From: Pseudomonadota bacterium
GTDB taxonomy: Bacteria; Pseudomonadota; Alphaproteobacteria; Rhizobiales; Xanthobacteraceae
Assembly: GCA_023388935.1 (NCBI GenBank)
Contig: JAEWFG010000370.1
Coordinates: 1-64,000 of the forward strand
DNA: 64,000 nt
Direction of reading: 5' to 3'
A program made the position numbers and the translations under genes. Below the pieces are notes generated by a model. It did not search any database. It had not been told where the DNA came from and was given only the letters and a program-made list of their open reading frames with translations. This document shows positions 17,184-25,975 of the stretch, one piece after another (positions within the stretch are counted from its first letter, which is position 1; each line of letters begins with the position of its first letter).

Positions 17184-17696
17184 ATGGAACCGGGCCATTG
17201 GCCGCCGGAGCATTCCGACGCGCTTCGTGACTATTTTCTCAAGGGAATCGGACGGGAGATTAACGCACGGTTTGGAACGGTTTACACGCGCAATGCCGTG
17301 GTCGGCCGCGCCAAGCGGCTCGTTGCGCCGGTACGAATGACCAGCCCGTCGGTCGTGCCGTGTTTGCCGTCTGGTGCTTGTCTCATCTTGCCGCACCGTC
17401 CGGCGCTACCCAATCTGAACGTGTCGCCGAAGTCTGCGCGAAAGCTGGCAGCGCCGGTCAAGTTGCGCTGTGTCGGCGTCCAGCCGCGCCTGATCCCGCT
17501 GATCGAACTCGCGCCTGGCGACTGCCGCTATCCCAATGGCGGCGACAAGGACGGGGAGGAGATCACCTTCTGCGGCCAACCGCGCCAGCCGAGCTCCAGC
17601 TATTGCACGCCGCATGCGCGACTGACGCGCCGGTCTGGAGCTGCGTCCGCCCGTGTCGCCGGTCCCGTCGTGCTGAGGCTGATCTCCGCTGCCTGA
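17184..17696 (+). CDS. GcrA-like cell cycle regulator family protein
   Basis: A 170-residue protein with the GcrA-type layout: an N-terminal DNA-binding region ending YTRNAVVGRAKRL (about residues 34-46), a basic proline-rich linker, and a C-terminal LAPGDCRYPNG ... FCGQP ... YCTPHARLTR segment. In the N-terminus the KGIGREINARFG stretch appears 4-5 residues shorter than the usual KG-x-S-x-x-x-IA pattern, so DNA binding may be altered. Divergent from the S24 repressor. Canonical GcrA works with sigma-70 at methylated promoters; this diverged paralog is of the type found in phage-like islands. Confidence 0.72.
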   Translation: MEPGHWPPEHSDALRDYFLKGIGREINARFGTVYTRNAVVGRAKRLVAPVRMTSPSVVPCLPSGACLILPHRPALPNLNVSPKSARKLAAPVKLRCVGVQPRLIPLIELAPGDCRYPNGGDKDGEEITFCGQPRQPSSSYCTPHARLTRRSGAASARVAGPVVLRLISAA

Positions 17697-17742
17697 CGGA
17701 GCGGCCATCAATTCAATCTTCAATTTCGCAGAGAGTATCCCG

Positions 17743-18320
17743 ATGGTACGTGCCCGACGCAACAAGTCCTGCAAGTTGGCGAATATCTACGACCGGCGGT
17801 CGCGCGACGTGCCGTTCAATGCCGAGATGGTGGAGGTCGAGGTCGACAATCCCCTGGCCCTCGATCCCGGCGAGAAGATTGTCGCCATCCGCTCGATCCG
17901 CGGTGATCCGCTCGGCCGGCTGCACGCGCACCACCAGATCGACGAGGCGCAATATCGCGGCGGGCGCGCCTTTCAGAACGATTGGGAGACGGCGGAGCGG
18001 TGGCCTCCGGCGATGGACCCGACCCGCGAATATCTCGATGACGCGCGCGCCCGGGAGCCTGTCACAGAGGGGGGCAACGCCAGGCCGTGCTGCGGCTAAA
18101 TCGGGTCGAGCACGAACTCGGCACCGACGGCGCTGCGCTGGTACACGATGTGCTGGTGCTGGGGCTGAGCATGGACCAGATCGGGCAGCGCCGCGCGGTC
18201 CGTACCCAGCGCTGGAACGACTATTTTGCGCGGCGTTTTCGTGAATGTCTCGACCGGCTGGCACTGAGCTACGGTTTTGCGACGGGAACGGGGACACAGC
18301 GTGCAGAGCATCGCAGATGA
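17743..18320 (+). pseudogene. hypothetical phage-island protein, frameshifted at a G run
   Basis: The first frame (ATG 17743) encodes about 115 residues including DRRSRDVPFNAEMVEVEVDN and ends abnormally at 18099. The next frame, from about 18075, reads QRQAVLRLNRVEHELG and continues to 18320 with a C-terminal helix-turn-helix-like SMDQIGQRRAVRTQRWNDYF. The two fit one roughly 190-residue protein interrupted at the six-G run at 18069-18074. The C-terminal region resembles a sigma-70 region 4-type HTH. It follows the GcrA-like gene by 46 nt and is probably in its operon. Confidence 0.6.
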
Positions 18321-18369
18321 CTACGGCACACCTGCGGCTTTGGCCGCCGCCGGCGTGCCAGTCTGCTGC

Positions 18370-18726
18370 TTACGGATGCGGTACGATCTGGTAAGGCGTC
18401 GTATAGGGTTCGACACGGAGCGAGGCGCTGGCCAAAAGTCCGATCCTGGCGGTCGGTGTCTGCTGTAATTCACCGTTCGGGCCGCGGTGCACGCGATACT
18501 GCCAGACCGTGAGATCGCCCTTCTGTGCCAATGCATGCGCAACCGCGCTCGCATCATTGCCACCGAGCGATTGAAGCTCCTCCGCCGACAATCCGACGAT
18601 GATTTCGTCCTTGATGGTGACAATCTTGAACAGGTTCATCCTGGTCTCCTGCGCCCATGCGCCTTGTATCGAGAGAGTGAGAAGCGCGATCGCGGCGCCC
18701 CTGATCTGGTTGCAGCGAGAAAGCAT
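18370..18726 (-). CDS. small secreted hypothetical protein
   Basis: A 118-residue protein with a signal peptide of about 25 residues (IALLTLSIQGAWAQ, cleavage probably after WAQ). The mature part contains FKIVTIKDEIIVGLSAEELQ and a C-terminal PYTTPYQIVPHP. Similar small periplasmic proteins occur in Bradyrhizobium, without known function. It converges on the frameshifted phage-island gene. Confidence 0.6.
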   Translation of the reverse strand: MLSRCNQIRGAAIALLTLSIQGAWAQETRMNLFKIVTIKDEIIVGLSAEELQSLGGNDASAVAHALAQKGDLTVWQYRVHRGPNGELQQTPTARIGLLASASLRVEPYTTPYQIVPHP

Positions 18727-19510
18727 GCCGTCGTCCTTTGGTGCTGAGGCGCCCCCGAATCGAAGAGTACGTCAGCCATGGCGCCCGTGATCTGCATGGC
18801 CGTTTCGCAATCGCTTGGTCGCTCAATCTTGAACAACGGTTCATGAGAGGAAATATATCCGGATGATGAATCTTGATGCGAAGAGGCGAGGCCAAGCCGA
18901 GAGCTCAAGGGAAAGCGTCAGATGAAATTCACCGGCATCGCTTGCCTTCTTGTGTCGCCGGGCGCCGAAGAGGGGCGATCCCAAGGCGCTTACCGCTTCG
19001 CTCGGCTTCACCGCTGCCCTGATCGAGACACTGGAGACCGGCTGCGAGATCGACGTTCATGCCGTCGACGATACAACCGCCGAGGTCCTCAATAATTACG
19101 TGTATAACCCGAAGAGGCGCCATTTCGCGCCCGCCGATGTCTGTTCACATCGGAAACAAGGTGAAACGCAGAGCCAGCTGACAGGGATGGAGGCTGCATG
19201 CGTGATTGATGCTGCTTCTTGACGCAGGTGGGTGACGGCGGTTCATATTCCTGTTATCCGGATTTGTTGTGGCGTGATGCAGGTGAAACATCGCTAAGCC
19301 GATGGTAGGGCTTGCCGAAAGGGTTGTTCCTTGTCATAATTGCAACCTATTCGGCTGAGCCTGTCCGTTCGGATATGGAGCTCAGCCTGCTAGCCCGCCG
19401 GATGCGGCCGCCGAGAGGTCCTGGTCACCATGGCATCCGGTTTTGGCGTTCGGCCCCTAAGGGGACCTCGACGCCTGATCGCGAATGGCGATGCTTGTTA
19501 TAGGTGCGAG
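18727..19510. other. gap with no firmly supported gene
   Basis: About 780 nt. A weak candidate starts at 18921 (ATG after GGGAAAG) but loses frame quickly; another plus frame at 18950-19222 contains ALIETLETGCEIDVHAVDDT and may be a decayed gene. CCCCTAAGGGG at about 19457 is a short palindrome. Nothing here is assigned. Confidence 0.35.
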
Positions 19511-19696
19511 ATGAAGAACCTCAATTTCGCGGCTGAATTGCACCTCAAGCTCGGCGCGCCTGCCAGTCATACCGTCGAAAGCCTGCGCCTGCTGCGCGCG
19601 TTTCTGAAGCTTGAGCCGCGACAGCGTTTCGAGGTGATCAAGCTCGTCGAAGACCTCGCCACCGAAGAAACCCTTCCGGAACGCCCCCTGTCCTGA
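19511..19696 (+). CDS. small hypothetical protein (61 aa)
   Basis: A 61-residue helical protein starting MKNLNFAAELHLKLGAPA with a second helix LRAFLKLEPRQRFEVIKLV. ATG 19511 follows TAGGTGCGAG. It resembles widespread small rhizobial proteins of unknown role. Its position 144 nt before the phasin gene may be incidental. Confidence 0.55.
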   Translation: MKNLNFAAELHLKLGAPASHTVESLRLLRAFLKLEPRQRFEVIKLVEDLATEETLPERPLS

Positions 19697-19840
19697 GCCA
19701 GGCTGCGCGCCGGCCTTGCGCCTTTTCCCTTGTTATCCTGCCAAAGCCGGCCGCTGGGGACGTTCGCGGCCGGGGGCTCGCCGCTGGAAGGCGATCGGGC
19801 AAATGTGGTATTCAGTTAGGAAACAGGGAGGAGTGCGACC

Positions 19841-20182
19841 ATGATCGAACCGAAACTCGAAGTTCCGGCCGAACTGCGCGACCTGGCGGAGAAGACGATC
19901 GACCAGGCCGAAAAGGCCTTCGGCATGTTTTTCGAAGCCGCCACCAAGTCGATGTCGTCCGTTCCGGGCACGGGCACGGAGGTGTCGAAGCAGGCGCTCG
20001 CTTTCACCGAGCAAAACATGAAGTCGGCGTTCGAGCATGCACGCAAGCTTGTTCATGCCACCGACCTTCAGGAAGCGATGCGAATCCAGTCCGATTTCCT
20101 GCGCAGTCAGTTCACCAGTGCCGGGGATCACATGCGCCAGATGACCGGCAGTTTAATGCAACCCGGCAAGGGCAAATCCTGA
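19841..20182 (+). CDS. phasin family protein
   Basis: A 113-residue helical protein matching the phasin_2 family: AELRDLAEKTIDQAEKAFG near the N-terminus, then a long amphipathic helix with SFTEQNM-like sequence (AFTEQNMKSAFEHARKL) and IQSDFLRSQF. Phasins coat polyhydroxyalkanoate granules, although many rhizobial paralogs have no proven granule role. GGGAGGA precedes ATG 19841 at good spacing. No PHA synthesis genes are nearby. Confidence 0.85.
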   Translation: MIEPKLEVPAELRDLAEKTIDQAEKAFGMFFEAATKSMSSVPGTGTEVSKQALAFTEQNMKSAFEHARKLVHATDLQEAMRIQSDFLRSQFTSAGDHMRQMTGSLMQPGKGKS

Positions 20183-20376
20183 TCCTTGGTGTGTGCGCTG
20201 CATGCCGGCCAATCTTGCGTGGCGTGGAGATCCGCACTTCGATGCTGGCGCAGTTCATGGCGAACCACCGGGTGGTCTTCATTCGCCGCCCATCGTCCCA
20301 TCCCTTCTGCTGATCCCTGTCGGTCCTCCGGCAGGGATGTGGACTTCCGTGGCAAGTGCCGCGATTGGCGGGCGCT

Positions 20377-20694
20377 CTACGGACGCAGCGATCCGATATA
20401 GGCCGCGATGTCGGCGGCTTCAGTCCGGCTCAGGGGAAAGTTTGGCATTTTCGGATGCGGGTCGAGCAGGAAGAAAGCGAGCCTGTCCGGACTGAAGTCC
20501 GGTCGGCGCGCAACCGATGCAAAGGAGGGGACGTCCGCGCTTGCCGCGGTCTGGTCATTGGTCACGACATGGCAACTCGCACACCAGCGCTTGGCGAGGT
20601 CGGCGCCGTGACCGGCATCGGCCGCGAGAGCGGTCGACGCGCAGAAGCTCGAGGCCACGGCAAGAAGGCAAATTCGCTTCAAACGCTGGCGCAT
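20377..20694 (-). CDS. small periplasmic c-type cytochrome
   Basis: A 105-residue class I cytochrome c. Signal peptide of about 24 residues (ending STALA), single haem motif CASCH at residues 38-42 and probable axial Met in HPKMPNFPLS. ATG 20694 has AGGAAGG 5 nt upstream; the frame is open further but has no leader features. Encoded alone, so its redox partner is unknown. Confidence 0.85.
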   Translation of the reverse strand: MRQRLKRICLLAVASSFCASTALAADAGHGADLAKRWCASCHVVTNDQTAASADVPSFASVARRPDFSPDRLAFFLLDPHPKMPNFPLSRTEAADIAAYIGSLRP

Positions 20695-20972
20695 CAGGCA
20701 ACCTTCCTGCGCTCGATTGCGGCCATCGCGCTCACCCGCAACACGATCCTGGAAATTGGGAAAGATCGATGCGGGCAATGATCGACCGCAGCAGCCTGCG
20801 GGTTGAACGATAGAGATGCCGCACGAATGCCGGCGTTTTTGTCGCGGGCAGGCCGAGACTTGCTGTATCAAGGCTTTCGATGTAGTGCGACACTTGCGTC
20901 TCCCGAGCTTGTACGACCGTTTCTATCGCGGCCCGCTCGGAACTGCCTTGATCTGCCGCAAAGAGTTCCCGG

Positions 20973-21803
20973 CTAATAGTCGCCGGGGTTCATGATCATC
21001 GGACTTTTCGTCTCGGCCGGCGCGAGCGCGCTGCTGGCACTGTCACGCAGGAAGCGGTCGAGCGTCGCCTGGATCTTCTCCTTGACCGCGTCGGGACCGC
21101 GATCGCTCAAATCGGTGTGCTGCGCGCCGGTGCGGACAATGTCGATGCCGAGCGCCTTGGCCTCCTCAGGCGTCGGCAGTACGCCGGGGTCGGTCAGGAA
21201 ACGCGGATCCTTGGAGCGGAACGACAATATCTTCAATTTGTCGCTGAGCACAAACGGCACTCGCAGATTGTCGAGCGTGATCACCTTCGACACCATCTCC
21301 GGATGCTGATGGGCGACATACATTGACACGTCGCCGCCGTTGGAATGGCCGACGAGGGTGATGTGGTCGTAGTCGGCGTTCTCCTGCCGCCTCTTCAGTT
21401 CGCCCAGCACGTAAAGAATGTTGGCCTCGCAGCGCATGTAGACCCCGCGCCGGCCGACATATCGCTGGCCGACATGGGTCATCAGCGGTGGATCGCTGGG
21501 CAGGTCCTGCTGGATGCTGGCAACGAGATAGCCGCGCGCGGCGAGCACATTGGCGAGGAAGGAGTACTCGGTGGCCTTGACGGTGTTGCCGTTGCTGATG
21601 ATGGCGAGCGGGAGCTTCCAGAGGCCGAGATTGGCCTTGGTCTCGTAATCGGGCCGCACTGCGATATCGACCGAGATCGGCCGCTGGCGCGAAGCGTCGA
21701 ACAGGGTCAAAGTCTCATGGCGGATCGCGAGCCGGCTGACGACGAAATATTCGCCGACGCCGAGGACGCAGAGAAAGGCCAGGATTGCGAACACCCTCTT
21801 CAT
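20973..21803 (-). CDS. alpha/beta hydrolase, secreted or membrane-anchored
   Basis: A 276-residue protein with an N-terminal hydrophobic segment (residues 4-25) that is a signal peptide or anchor, followed by an alpha/beta-hydrolase domain. The nucleophile elbow is LVGHSNGGDVS, the acid lies C-terminal, and GAQHTDLSDRG supplies the likely catalytic His. An RPISVDIAVRPDY segment resembles platelet-activating-factor-acetylhydrolase-like or dienelactone-hydrolase-like enzymes. Substrate unknown. Single-gene unit. Confidence 0.75.
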   Translation of the reverse strand: MKRVFAILAFLCVLGVGEYFVVSRLAIRHETLTLFDASRQRPISVDIAVRPDYETKANLGLWKLPLAIISNGNTVKATEYSFLANVLAARGYLVASIQQDLPSDPPLMTHVGQRYVGRRGVYMRCEANILYVLGELKRRQENADYDHITLVGHSNGGDVSMYVAHQHPEMVSKVITLDNLRVPFVLSDKLKILSFRSKDPRFLTDPGVLPTPEEAKALGIDIVRTGAQHTDLSDRGPDAVKEKIQATLDRFLRDSASSALAPAETKSPMIMNPGDY

Positions 21804-22113
21804 GGTTCCGTCTCAAATCACTTTTGAATGAACATGGTTATTGGAAACTCCCGGATCGAGCGATCGTGAGCAGGCTACGGGATTAAATTTAGGCAAGTCT
21901 GTGAGCAAGGCGCCAAAAGAGCCGCACGCCGAGCGTTCGCGCGAGAGGATATAAAGGCTAGAGTCAGCCTGACTTACCGCGTTCGGGGCGAAGCCGGACC
22001 GCGCTAGACAGGCTATTTCTTCGGACGTCCGATGCAGGCGGAGGCATTCGAGCGGCAATTTCTAGCGGTCGAATACGCCATCGTCGACGCCACTTGGACA
22101 GCCGCATATCCCG
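21804..22113. other. gap without a supported gene
   Basis: About 310 nt between two minus-strand genes. A minus frame of 81 codons exists but has no recognisable features. No terminator-like hairpin seen; the promoter of the hydrolase gene should lie near 21810-21900. Confidence 0.35.
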
Positions 22114-22419
22114 TCACGAGCGCCGGCGCGCTACCGCGACGCCGAACAGGAAGGCCACGAAGAGACTGGCCAAAGGGGCCTCGCGCGTGATCGCCGCCAC
22201 GGTCGAGAGTGGCCTGCCGGGCTTTCGCGCTTCCTCGATTGCGGCTGTGAGACGGTCGACGGCTGAATGCAGACCTCCGGCAACTTCGCCGATCGTGCGG
22301 GATACATCCGTCGCTGCATCGATGGCGCGCTCGGCCATGCCGGGTTGGGGAGTTGGCTGCGGTATTTCCGTGCTCAAGCGCGCGAACTCCAGGTCAGACC
22401 ATGTGATGGAGGCCGGCAC
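22114..22419 (-). CDS. small membrane-anchored hypothetical protein
   Basis: A 101-residue protein: a helical hydrophilic part (AERAIDAATDVSRTIGEVAG, then VDRLTAAIEEARKP) and one C-terminal membrane segment APLASLFVAFLFGVAVARRR. The layout resembles DUF883/ElaB-like membrane-anchored proteins but identity is not certain. Divergent from arginase. Confidence 0.55.
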   Translation of the reverse strand: MPASITWSDLEFARLSTEIPQPTPQPGMAERAIDAATDVSRTIGEVAGGLHSAVDRLTAAIEEARKPGRPLSTVAAITREAPLASLFVAFLFGVAVARRRS

Positions 22420-22635
22420 CTTTGGCTATCCGTGCGAGCGCTCGTTCTGAACAGCGGGTCTGACGACCTTTGGCTATCCGCTACAGGCGCCGTGGTCTTA
22501 CGGCGGGTGCCGGTCTCAGCTCAACAATTCGCCGCGGGAGATTTTGTTCCGGCCCACGGCGGAGTGATCTCCGGGAAACGACGGATGCGAATCTCTGTTA
22601 GGCTGGTGCAACCTTGCTGATCTCGGGAGACAGCC

Positions 22636-23613
22636 GTGACCGATCGAACCATGATGGATCGAGCCCGGCGCGTCGCGTTGCTCGGCGCGCCCATCGATAT
22701 GGGGGCCTCGCAGCGCGGCACCCTGATGGGGCCTGCAGCGCTGCGTACCGCCGGGCTTGCGACTTTGCTGGAGAGCCTCGACTTCGAGGTCGTCGACTAC
22801 GGCGATCTCTCCGTCGCCGAGACGAGGGATCTCGCCGACAGGCCGCCGGAGAGGGCCAATCACTACCGCGAAATTCAGCGCTGGACGCGCGTGCTCAGCC
22901 GCCGCGGTTATGAGATCGTGAAGACGGGCGCCATCCCGATCTTTCTCGGCGGCGATCATACGCTGTCGATGGGGTCGGTCAACGCCATGGCGCGCCATTG
23001 GCAAGAGCGCGGACGCGAGCTGTTCGTGCTTTGGCTGGACGCACATGCCGACTACAACACACCAGAGACGACGATCACGGCCAACATGCACGGCATGTCG
23101 GCGGCGTTTCTGTGCGGCGAGCCGGGCCTCGATGGACTGTTGGGAGATGATTGGCGTGCCTCGATCAATCCTGACAGGTTAGAGCTGTTCGGTACGCGTT
23201 CGATCGACAAGCTCGAGAAGGAGTTGATGCGTGCGCGTCGGATCAGGGTTGCCGACATGCGCCAGATCGACGAGTTCGGCGTGGCCGTTCTGATCCGCGG
23301 CGTCATTGAACGCGTGAAGGCAAACGATGGCGTGCTGCATGTCAGTTTCGACCTCGATTTCCTCGATCCCTGCGTGGCGCCGGGCGTCGGTACCACGGTG
23401 CCGGGCGGCGCGACCTATCGCGAGGCGCACCTGATCATGGAGCTGCTGCACGATTCCGGCGTGGTGGGGTCGGTGGACATCGTCGAGCTCAATCCGTTCC
23501 TGGACGAGCGCGGCCGCACCGCGCGCACCGCGGTCGAACTGATCGGCAGCCTATTCGGCCAGCAGATCGCCGACCGACCAACGCCGAGCAATGCGATCGC
23601 GCCGGGCGAGTGA
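22636..23613 (+). CDS. arginase
   Basis: A 325-residue ureohydrolase. Manganese ligands are visible in FLGGDHTLSMGS, LDAHADYNTPE and SFDLDFLDP. The NMHGMSAAFLCGEPG segment is typical for arginase rather than agmatinase. It hydrolyses arginine to ornithine and urea. GTG start 22636 is supported by CGGGAGA 7 nt upstream; ATG 22651 is an alternative. Stands alone; no urease or ornithine cyclodeaminase genes nearby. Confidence 0.87.
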   Translation: MTDRTMMDRARRVALLGAPIDMGASQRGTLMGPAALRTAGLATLLESLDFEVVDYGDLSVAETRDLADRPPERANHYREIQRWTRVLSRRGYEIVKTGAIPIFLGGDHTLSMGSVNAMARHWQERGRELFVLWLDAHADYNTPETTITANMHGMSAAFLCGEPGLDGLLGDDWRASINPDRLELFGTRSIDKLEKELMRARRIRVADMRQIDEFGVAVLIRGVIERVKANDGVLHVSFDLDFLDPCVAPGVGTTVPGGATYREAHLIMELLHDSGVVGSVDIVELNPFLDERGRTARTAVELIGSLFGQQIADRPTPSNAIAPGE

Positions 23614-23773
23614 CGCACACGCCATTTGTGCATCGCAAAGAAGGGAACTGCTGTCGCGACTGGCGGATTTAGATCATTCCTGATCGAAATCGCCTGCTTT
23701 TGAAATGCATGCGAATTGCAAATGCGCTTCGCGGAAGGTTTCATGCGGGTCGAGCTTCAGCCGAGGATCCGCA

Positions 23774-25045
23774 ATGAGCAGCACGATCGACGCCGACGAG
23801 AAATCCGCGAGGACGACGCGCCGCCACTTTCTGCGCAGCAGCGCCGTGGCGGCGGGTGGCGCAGTTTTGGGCGCTGGTGCAACGGTCGCCGCTGAGGTGG
23901 ACAACCTTCCGCCCAACATTCCCGAATGGATGAAGGAGCCGGGCGATCCGATGGGAAGCCAGCCCTATGGCGCGCCGTCGGTCTTCGAGAAGGGCGTCGT
24001 GAAGAACATCTCGAAGAATCTCAAGCAGTACATTTCCGCATCCGGACGGACGCCGTTGCAGGAGCTCGACGGTATCATCACGCCCAACGGCCTGTTCTAC
24101 GAGCGGCATCATGGCGGCGTTCCGACCATCGATCCGGCGCAGCACCGGCTGATGCTGCATGGCCTTGTCGAGCGTCCTTTGATCTTCACTATGGAAGACT
24201 TGCGGCGCTTCCCATCGGAGTCGCGCATTCACTTTCTCGAATGCTCCGGCAATCCGGGTTATACCAAGCCCTATGGCAAGACGGCGTCGGACCTCGTCGG
24301 TCTCCTGAGCTGCGCGGAATGGACGGGCGTCAGCCTGAAGCTGGTGCTTCAGGAGGCCGGGTTGAAGCCGGCGGCCAAATGGGTGATCGCCGAAGGCGCC
24401 GACGCGGCAGCATTGACCCGAAGCATCCCCATCGAGAAGTGTCTCGAGGACGCCATGCTGGTCTACAGCCAGAACGGCGAGCGGTTGCGCCCGCAACAAG
24501 GTTACCCGCTGCGGCTATTCTTGCCAGGCTTCGAAGGCAATATGAGCGTGAAGTGGCTGCGCCGCCTGCACGTGACCGTGGAGCCCGTCTATTCGCGCGA
24601 GGAGACCTCGAAATACACCGACCTCCTGCCGGACGGTACGGCGCGCGAGTTTTCCTTCTACATGGAGGCGAAGTCGATCATCACGCGTCCCTCGGGCGGT
24701 CAGCGTCTGAGCGCGCCCGGCTTCCACGAGGTCTCCGGCATCGCATGGAGTGGCCATGGCAAGATCAAGCGTGTCGAAGTATCGATCGATGACGCCAAGA
24801 GCTGGCAGGAGGCGCGATTGCAGGAGCCGGTGCTGACGCGCGCCTTGACGCGTTTCCGCCTGCCCTGGCAATGGGACGGCAAGCCCGCCGTGATCCAGAG
24901 CCGCGCCGTCGACGAGACCGGCTATGTGCAGCCGACGTTGGCCGAGCTGCTCGCGGTGCGCGGCGAGAATTATTTCTACCACAACAACGCGATCTGGCCC
25001 TGGCGCATCGCAGCCGACGGCGAGGTGACCAATGCGCTGGCGTGA
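23774..25045 (+). CDS. soxC: SoxC-type sulfite dehydrogenase, molybdopterin subunit
   Basis: A 423-residue periplasmic sulfite-oxidase-family protein. A Tat signal with TTRRHFLRSSA opens the sequence; the molybdenum-binding Cys157 is in RIHFLECSGNPGYTKPYG. A C-terminal Mo-co dimerisation domain (SIITRPSGGQRLSAPGFHEV onwards) is complete. It oxidises sulfite or Sox-bound sulfane sulfur and passes electrons to the cytochrome encoded next, whose start lies 14 nt inside this gene. ATG 23774 was chosen because it gives the Tat leader. No soxXYZAB are present in the window. Confidence 0.85.
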   Translation: MSSTIDADEKSARTTRRHFLRSSAVAAGGAVLGAGATVAAEVDNLPPNIPEWMKEPGDPMGSQPYGAPSVFEKGVVKNISKNLKQYISASGRTPLQELDGIITPNGLFYERHHGGVPTIDPAQHRLMLHGLVERPLIFTMEDLRRFPSESRIHFLECSGNPGYTKPYGKTASDLVGLLSCAEWTGVSLKLVLQEAGLKPAAKWVIAEGADAAALTRSIPIEKCLEDAMLVYSQNGERLRPQQGYPLRLFLPGFEGNMSVKWLRRLHVTVEPVYSREETSKYTDLLPDGTAREFSFYMEAKSIITRPSGGQRLSAPGFHEVSGIAWSGHGKIKRVEVSIDDAKSWQEARLQEPVLTRALTRFRLPWQWDGKPAVIQSRAVDETGYVQPTLAELLAVRGENYFYHNNAIWPWRIAADGEVTNALA

Positions 25046-25571
25046 GACTTGCGGCGTTGCCGTTATGATCCTGTTCGGTGCTTGGATGAGCAGAGCGCAG
25101 GCGCAAAGTCCCTACGGCATCGGGCGGCCGGCGACGGCCGCCGAGATCGCGGGCTGGAATATCGATATCGGACGCGACGGCAGCAATCTGCCGAAAGGAA
25201 GTGGATCAGTCAGCCATGGACGCGAGGTGTTCGCCCAGCAATGTGCCTCGTGTCATGGCGAGAAAGGCGAGGGCGGACTGGGTGACCGACTCGTCGGAGG
25301 CCAGGGCACGATCGGAACGGCCAGGCCGATCCGCACAGTCGGCAGCTATTGGCCTTACGCACCGACTTTGTTCGACTACATCCGCCGCGCCATGCCGCAG
25401 AACGCGCCGCAATCGCTGAGCAGCGAGGACGTTTACGCGGTGTCCGCCTATATCCTGAATCTCAACGGGCTGGTGGAAGCGGATGCGACGCTCGATGCCA
25501 AATCGCTTGCGGGGGTCAAAATGCCGAATCGCGACCAGTTCGTCGGCGATGCACGCCCTGACGTGAAGTGA
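25032..25571 (+). CDS. soxD: SoxD-like cytochrome c subunit
   Basis: A 179-residue periplasmic cytochrome c with a signal peptide of about 24 residues (ending RAQA), one haem motif CASCH at residues 71-75 and likely axial Met in RRAMPQNAPQS. The N-terminal GIGRPATAAEIAGWNIDI is typical of SoxD. It has one haem; the longer SoxD of Paracoccus has two, so this is the short form. It overlaps soxC by 14 nt and should be its electron acceptor. Confidence 0.83.
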   Translation: MRWRETCGVAVMILFGAWMSRAQAQSPYGIGRPATAAEIAGWNIDIGRDGSNLPKGSGSVSHGREVFAQQCASCHGEKGEGGLGDRLVGGQGTIGTARPIRTVGSYWPYAPTLFDYIRRAMPQNAPQSLSSEDVYAVSAYILNLNGLVEADATLDAKSLAGVKMPNRDQFVGDARPDVK

Positions 25572-25672
25572 CTGCGCGGAGACGATCGAGTTCCGTGCTC
25601 TGGCTTGGAACTTGCTCGAGCAAAAGCGGAACTCGCGGGACGCATTTGAATTAACCCGCGAGAGGAAAAAGT

Positions 25673-25969
25673 GTGGGTCCTTCGATGGCAACTGATCCCT
25701 TCGCGAACTCCATGTCCTCAGCGCTTCGCCATCCCGGCGTGATCGCGCTGATTGTGGCCGGATTGACGATTGCTGCCATGTTGGTCGTTGATCACGGGCC
25801 GTGGAGCCGTGCCAAGACGCAGCCGGCTCATGTCGCAATGTACGCGACCACGGGCGAGGCCGCGCGCGCCGTCGGTGCCAAGGTACTTCCCACCGAACCG
25901 AAATCGCCGGTCGAGCCTGAGCGGCCGGGGCCCAAGATGTCCCCGACCGTCAATCCCGTGACGCCGTAG
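25673..25969 (+). CDS. small membrane protein of unknown function
   Basis: A 98-residue protein with one membrane segment (about residues 22-40, GVIALIVAGLTIAAMLVV) and a C-terminal Pro/Lys-rich tail ending SPTVNPVTP. GTG 25673 follows AGAGG at good distance; ATG 25685 is an alternative. About 100 nt after soxD on the same strand; any link to it is speculative. Confidence 0.5.
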   Translation: MGPSMATDPFANSMSSALRHPGVIALIVAGLTIAAMLVVDHGPWSRAKTQPAHVAMYATTGEAARAVGAKVLPTEPKSPVEPERPGPKMSPTVNPVTP

Positions 25970-25975
25970 CAGGCC

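Noticed and set aside
18950..19222. Plus-strand open frame of 90 codons
   Set aside because: No start-site signal, no family, abrupt end; possible decayed gene only.
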